This document shows, one piece after another, positions 33,699 to 37,587 of a DNA stretch of 37,587 nt (position 1 is the stretch's first letter; each line of letters starts with the position of its first letter). Origin of the DNA: Verrucomicrobiota bacterium. Lineage in GTDB: Bacteria > Verrucomicrobiota > Verrucomicrobiae > Opitutales > CG1-02-43-26. The DNA lies in NCBI GenBank assembly GCA_013289195.1, contig JABDAI010000008.1, positions 1-37,587 on the forward strand, written 5' to 3'. A model generated the notes under the pieces. The model had not been told where the DNA came from. It worked only from the letters and a program-made list of their open reading frames with translations, and ran no database searches. The translations under genes and the position numbers were made by a program.

Positions 33699-34005
33699 CA
33701 GGGGTATTTAGTTCTCAATATTTTTCACAAAATGTTTTAGTAATTTTTACCTGATTTATTGATTTTCTCTAGGCTACGGTACAAAAAAGAGGAAAGATTG
33801 AATAAAGACTTGAAAGCTAACGCTTTATTGATTTGTCTTTATTCTATGAATTTTAAACACCGTTTCTCGGTTCTTAGTCAACATTTTCCTCTCATTCGTC
33901 AAAAATTTTTTGTACCGTAGCCTGGATTTTCTCATTGTTATTTCACTTTTTGTTTAGAAGGTCAGATGAGTTTTTGGTGGGAAAATCGAGAACTAAATAC
34001 CCATG
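33699..34005. mobile_element. Short non-autonomous element with ISAs1-like ends (host of the nested MITE)
   Basis: The left end CAGGGGTATTTAGTTCTC (33699-33716) and the right end, read in reverse, CATGGGTATTTAGTTCTC (34005-33988) are near-identical inverted repeats. Both match the sequence before the transposase at the right edge of the window, GGGCTATTTAGTTCTCG (from 37396). Without the nested 157-bp element and its 7-bp duplication the element would be about 143 bp and holds no gene. No target duplication is visible at its outer borders. The right end has inserted into a coding sequence and supplies its last codons and stop. Confidence 0.7.
33769..33925. mobile_element. 157-bp MITE with 20-bp terminal inverted repeats and 7-bp target duplication
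   Basis: Terminal repeats are CTAGGCTACGGTACAAAAAA (33769-33788) and, inverted, CCAGGCTACGGTACAAAAAA (33925-33906), matching at 19 of 20 positions. ATTTTCT is duplicated directly outside both ends (33762-33768 and 33926-33932), the mark of transposition. An inner 10-bp inverted repeat, GAATAAAGAC (33800-33809) with GTCTTTATTC (33835-33844), adds a hairpin. There is no coding capacity, so it depends on a transposase elsewhere. The intact duplication suggests a fairly recent insertion. Confidence 0.85.
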
Positions 34006-35336
34006 CTCCAAGAGACAGAAAAATACTATAAGCTTGTTTTTTATATTCTAAACTCTTAATTTCATCACCTAGAAATCGATATAATAATTCAAGATTTTCT
34101 ATTAAATACGCGGTATTAATATTATTTTCCGGAACATGTTTGTAATGCCAAATTAAGGCTTCTTCTGCATATTTTAATCCTTTTCTTTTTCTTTCTAATT
34201 CATTGATTCCTCTTTGAAAATAAGTAGCGTCACCAAGCCCCGTTAATGCTCTTTCCATATGTTTTGAATCAATAGAAGGAAGGTCTCGAAAAATTTTAAG
34301 AGCTTCTTGATAACTTTTGATACTCTTTTGATTATCTTTCAGTTTAATAAGCATTCCCCATGTATGAGAATACCAGACCTATCTCTTTATGATTTCTAGG
34401 AAAATCGCGTTGGAATATTTGTAAGCAATCTTCAGCTGACCGCAAACCTTTTCGAATATTTTCCTCTCCTTCTAAATTGATATAAGCCTTACTTATCTTC
34501 TGAAGCAATCTTGCTTTAAATAGATTGGTTGAATCTAAAGCATTAATCAATTTTTGATTATTCAATAATTCCGTCCAATAATCTAATGCCTGTTCATCGT
34601 CCCCTGTTTTACGATAGTGCCATCCAAGAACTACTATTAACATTGCACGCTCTTTAATAATTAAATCCATCGTTTTTGCTTCATTAATTAATGTTTTAGC
34701 ATGTGGGATCAAATCGCAGAAATTTTCATAACTATCATCATTTTTTCTTACTGCATTAAGAATGCTATTAAATTCTCTTAATAATTTCTCCAGGACAACC
34801 TTAACTTTCGTTACATCCTCTTTCATCAGTGCTTGCTTAGTTTCTTCTTGCACTATCCTATGAGTTATTTTCAGTCTTTTTTCATCCTCTGGCCCCCCCA
34901 ACACTCACGAGTGACATCCTTTTTAACTCATTTACGTGTTTTTGTAGCTCTTCTCGTGTTAGCCCCATCAATGAAATAATGAAGTCTACAGATATTCCTT
35001 CTGCATCAAGATAAGCCATATACTGCAATAATTGCCAACTAACAGATGAATTCCTTTTCAAATGAAGACATATTTCCCTAAAATTATCTTTTGTAAGTAA
35101 TTTTACTTGATCATTTTCCAAATCTTTCGAAACTTTATTCTTCACTTCCTCTTCAGCTTGCGCAGGCTTATTTATCCACAAATACGCAAATATACTCCCA
35201 ATAATTGCAGCCCAAGCAGAAAGATTCCATGTTTTTCTATCTATGGCATTGGTAGACTCTCTATTTTGATAATTAATATCAACTAAGTTTCTTTCGCTGC
35301 AATTTTTATGTTGGATAAAACTAAGAGTTTTTTGCT
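33962..35336 (-). pseudogene. Broken helical/TPR-repeat protein gene, two frameshifts and 3' truncation
   Basis: Three successive minus-strand frames belong to one former gene. The first (about 35333-34883; no ATG, a TTG at 35181) reads through a hydrophobic segment (SAWAAIIGSIFAYLW) into LHLKRNSSVSWQLLQYMAYLDAEGISVDF, like the winged-helix part of NB-ARC/TPR proteins. It breaks at a run of seven G (34893-34899), where one base fewer restores VSVGGPEDEKRLK. The second (to 34344) holds TPR-like helices and ends in FSYMGNAY. The third continues KLKDNQKSIKSYQEALKIF in another frame. Its final residues, GAWVFSSRFSHQKLI, are encoded by the end of the ISAs1-like element. An NB-ARC ATPase core is not seen here. 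Confidence 0.75.
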
Positions 35337-35684
35337 ATGACTCAAAAAATATCGACGGTTTATATCCTTAATTCGACTACCTTGTTCCTTTACAGTCGAG
35401 CAAACTTTTCTAAAACCCAAAATAAGATTCTTGCTTTTCTCTCTAAATCCAGTATTCTTCAGTATTGTAAATATTATCGGTGAATTTATTGGTTAGTATA
35501 TATGGTCTCTTTTATTACTTATAAAGTAATAATTATTATTCTCAAATATTTCAAGAAAATTTTTCACTCCTGATTCACTTATCCAAGAGAGAGAAGAAGA
35601 GATGTAATACCTCTTTTCCTCGATAAGCCCACGCAAAATATTTAAATCATCACCTATTTTTCTACGAAATATTAATTCAATAAA
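35320..35684 (-). pseudogene. Degenerate coding debris between the TPR pseudogene and the FG-GAP gene
   Basis: A minus-strand frame from about 35684 reads IELIFRRKIGDDLNILRGL and on to LEIFENNNYYFISNKRDHIY before a TAA at 35495-35493. It then continues in the same frame without further stops for about 60 codons (GFREKSKNLILGFRKVCSTV...) to a TAG near 35287. No start codon is present. The composition is protein-like, but no family is recognised. It may be the lost 5' part of the neighbouring TPR gene or a separate dead gene. It spans most of the otherwise gene-free stretch here. Confidence 0.4.
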
Positions 35685-37314
35685 TTATCAAGGGGTCTGT
35701 TATAGTTGGCGTTGTCGTTGGCGGGGAGGGAATTGGTGCATGACTATAATAAAGATAACAGGTATATCCAGTACAAATACCCATAGATAATAAAACAACA
35801 GTACTTATTACTGCTGTCAGCCAGTCATAAGTTTTTTTCGCACGCCCAAACACCACATAAGTTTGTCCTCCCGTTTGAAGCACATTAGGAGCGTTAATTA
35901 AAATATCATCGATACCATCACCATTGATATCTTTTGCTATGCATAGGGAACTACCCAGAAGATCTCCTTTCTTAAGACTCCGTATTACAAAGCCATTGTT
36001 GCCATCGAGATTCGTAACATTAATTGTCTCAGGCCATTTTTTACGGCCAAATACTACATAGCTTTCCCCTAGGTCAGAGCGAGCAACACCCCCAATTAAC
36101 ATGTCATCGATACCATCGCCATTGACATCGCCCCTTCCACCTTGAACAAAATACCACGCTTTTTTAAACCCTTTGATAGCAAAGCCTTTGTCGCTATCGA
36201 GGGTCGTAATATCAATTGCAGCAGGCCATTGCTCTTTGCTGCCAAACACTATATGGCTAACAATGGATTCGCTGCCGTCAGCAAGCCAGAGATCATCGAT
36301 GCCATCTCCATTGACGTCTCCTACTGCATTTTTACGTGGATGACCATTCCTAAGACCATCTATAAAAAATCCATTAATCCCATTGGAATCTGAAATGTCA
36401 AATACTGCGGGCCATTCTCTTTTACTTCCAAATAGTACAAAGTTTCGCATTACAGTGTTAACGGCAACCATAATTAGAATATCGGCTATACTATCTGCAT
36501 TGATATCTCCTATACTTGTAACAGAATAACCGAGAATTCCGACAATGCCATTTTTACCACGTATAGCAAAACCATCAGTACCATTGACTTTAAGAAGGTC
36601 AATAGTCGCAGGCCACTGCTTTCTACCACCAAATACTACATAGGTTGCTATATCCTGCGTACCCAGCAAAATATCGGCTATGCCATCCCCATTGAAATCG
36701 CCTCCTCCATATAGGGCAATACCACACTCTTTAGCTCCAACTAGAGAACAGTTAATGGTAAAACCATTATTACCATCAAGATCGCTAAGATTAATTTCTA
36801 AAGGCAACCCCTGCTTATTACCAAAGAGAACATAGCTTTGACCTGCAGAGTTATTGGCCTGAGGAGCACTAATCAAAATATCATCGATGCCGTCCCCATT
36901 GAAGTCACCAGCTTTACTGACGGAATATCCACTATGATCTCCATCATTAACGCCATTAACGATCAGGCCATTATTGATATGGTCAATATTCAGTGCTGAA
37001 GGCCATCCTTTATCGCTGCCAAAGATTATATAAGTTTGGCCTGCACCCTTAATAGCATCTGGAGCCCCTATGAGAATATCAGCAATACCATCTCCATTAA
37101 TATCTCCTGCGCCACTGACTGATGATCCAATTGAACCGCCGCTTCCGTTAATTCCCTTAATAACAAAACCGTTCTTCCCATTGAGGCTAGCAAGACTGAA
37201 TTCGGCTGGAAATGTGTCATCCAAGTTTTCAGCACAAGCAAATCGCATAAAAGAACTAATCAATATAGCGATCAAAATAAAAAACCTTGTTTTAAGCTTG
37301 GGAAACGATTTCAT
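35677..37314 (-). CDS. FG-GAP repeat protein, predicted seven-bladed beta-propeller, C-terminally anchored
   Basis: This 545-residue protein has a signal peptide (MKSFPKLKTRFFILIAILISS, cleavage near Ala28) and seven consecutive FG-GAP repeats of about 60-65 residues. Each contains a calcium-binding-type loop such as DINGDGIADILIGAP (blades 1, 2, 3, 6 and 7 are close to consensus; 4 has DINADSIAD and 5 DVNGDGIDDLWL) and ends near YVVFG..K.WP..I. Seven repeats match the integrin alpha-chain propeller. A single membrane helix near residues 497-520 is followed by a Pro/Thr-rich tail (PIPSPPTTTPTITDP). A surface adhesin or sugar-binding role is inferred. The flanks are mobile-element remains, so it may have been acquired. 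Confidence 0.88.
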   Translation of the reverse strand: MKSFPKLKTRFFILIAILISSFMRFACAENLDDTFPAEFSLASLNGKNGFVIKGINGSGGSIGSSVSGAGDINGDGIADILIGAPDAIKGAGQTYIIFGSDKGWPSALNIDHINNGLIVNGVNDGDHSGYSVSKAGDFNGDGIDDILISAPQANNSAGQSYVLFGNKQGLPLEINLSDLDGNNGFTINCSLVGAKECGIALYGGGDFNGDGIADILLGTQDIATYVVFGGRKQWPATIDLLKVNGTDGFAIRGKNGIVGILGYSVTSIGDINADSIADILIMVAVNTVMRNFVLFGSKREWPAVFDISDSNGINGFFIDGLRNGHPRKNAVGDVNGDGIDDLWLADGSESIVSHIVFGSKEQWPAAIDITTLDSDKGFAIKGFKKAWYFVQGGRGDVNGDGIDDMLIGGVARSDLGESYVVFGRKKWPETINVTNLDGNNGFVIRSLKKGDLLGSSLCIAKDINGDGIDDILINAPNVLQTGGQTYVVFGRAKKTYDWLTAVISTVVLLSMGICTGYTCYLYYSHAPIPSPPTTTPTITDPLIIY

Positions 37315-37393
37315 AAAAAATAATAAAGCATTTATATGTTATAATGACATTCTGTGATCAATACAATCTTTTTTTTGTAATCTATCAAAACTC

Positions 37394-37587
37394 TAGGGCT
37401 ATTTAGTTCTCGATTTTTCATAAAAAATATCCACACTAGATATTTATTATGAAAAAATATTTGACTAAAGAAACAGACAATACAATCGACACCAGACTTT
37501 GGACTTTCTCAGTACCTGATCCTCGTAATCCTTCTGGAAAACGTCATTCACTAGGAAATATTCTCAGGCTTATATCTCAGTGGTTTT
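37394..37587 (+). mobile_element. Left end of an ISAs1-like insertion sequence (partial)
   Basis: TAGGGCTATTTAGTTCTCG (37394-37412) matches the ends of the relic at 33699-34005 and precedes a transposase reading frame by about 37 bases. The element runs off the right edge, so its other end cannot be seen. Confidence 0.7.
37449..37587 (+). CDS. ISAs1-family transposase, N-terminal part (partial)
   Basis: The frame opens at ATG 37449 and is still open at the window edge after 46 codons: MKKYLTKETDNTIDTRLWTF followed by SVPDPRNPSGKRHSLGNILR. The DPRxxxGKRHxLxxIL pattern is the N-terminal DDE_Tnp_1-associated domain typical of ISAs1-family (H-repeat-type) transposases. The catalytic DDE residues lie beyond the edge, so it cannot be said whether the enzyme is intact. 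The ends flanking it match the short relic 3.4 kb away, which could have been mobilised by this or a related enzyme. Confidence 0.75.
   Translation, partial: MKKYLTKETDNTIDTRLWTFSVPDPRNPSGKRHSLGNILRLISQWF

Overview
The window looks like AT-rich chromosomal DNA of a member of the Chlamydiae, most likely one of the amoeba- or arthropod-associated lineages outside Chlamydiaceae. The main reason is a long type III secretion (T3SS) operon whose gene set and partner order match the chlamydial cds genes: D, E, F, G, a CT668-position gene, J, a CT560-type gene, L, N, O, P, Q and R. Supporting features are a YhhQ-type queuine transporter next to a CofE-like glutamate ligase, which in Chlamydia stands in for folylpolyglutamate synthase, plus murJ and a polyprenyl synthase. 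No rRNA, tRNA or CRISPR array was recognised.

Layout. (1) 1-2.6 kb, minus strand: the 5' end of a membrane or exported protein gene, plsY, and an orphan PrtD-type ABC transporter of type I secretion. (2) 2.7-8.1 kb, plus strand: two diverged tandem copies of a very unusual large protein, with an N-terminal P-loop GTPase, a helical middle and a C-terminal glycine-rich, collagen-like domain. These have no standard name known to me and are the best candidates here for an undescribed system. (3) 8.2-9.6 kb: a translationally coupled pair, queuine transporter and CofE-like ligase. (4) 9.7-20.8 kb, minus strand: thirteen T3SS genes read sctD-cdsE-sctF-cdsG-sctI-sctJ-sctK-sctL-sctN-sctO-sctP-sctQ-sctR, mostly with overlaps or very short gaps. 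They encode the inner ring (D, J), needle and rod with needle chaperones (F, I, E, G), the cytosolic sorting platform and ATPase (K, L, N, O, Q), the needle ruler (P) and one export-gate component (R). The secretin C, S, T, U and V are not in the window. SctP is greatly enlarged by two sets of in-frame tandem repeats and carries a C8 tract near its start.

(5) 20.9-23.2 kb: a decayed P-type ATPase and three small genes without assigned function. (6) 23.2-33.5 kb: housekeeping and envelope genes: murJ, an exported protein, an FmdB-type zinc ribbon, a DUF4013-like membrane protein, polyprenyl synthase, an SDR lacking the usual Tyr/Lys, an M16 peptidase, a Na+/H+ antiporter-like protein and a membrane-anchored TlpA-like thioredoxin. 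(7) 33.5-37.6 kb: a degraded accessory segment. It has a 157-bp MITE with a perfect 7-bp target duplication, nested inside a short element with ISAs1-like ends. That element truncates a frameshifted helical/TPR gene. Further coding debris follows, then a seven-repeat FG-GAP beta-propeller surface protein and the start of an ISAs1-like transposase at the right edge.

All functions are inferred from motifs and family knowledge read by eye. No database search was possible.
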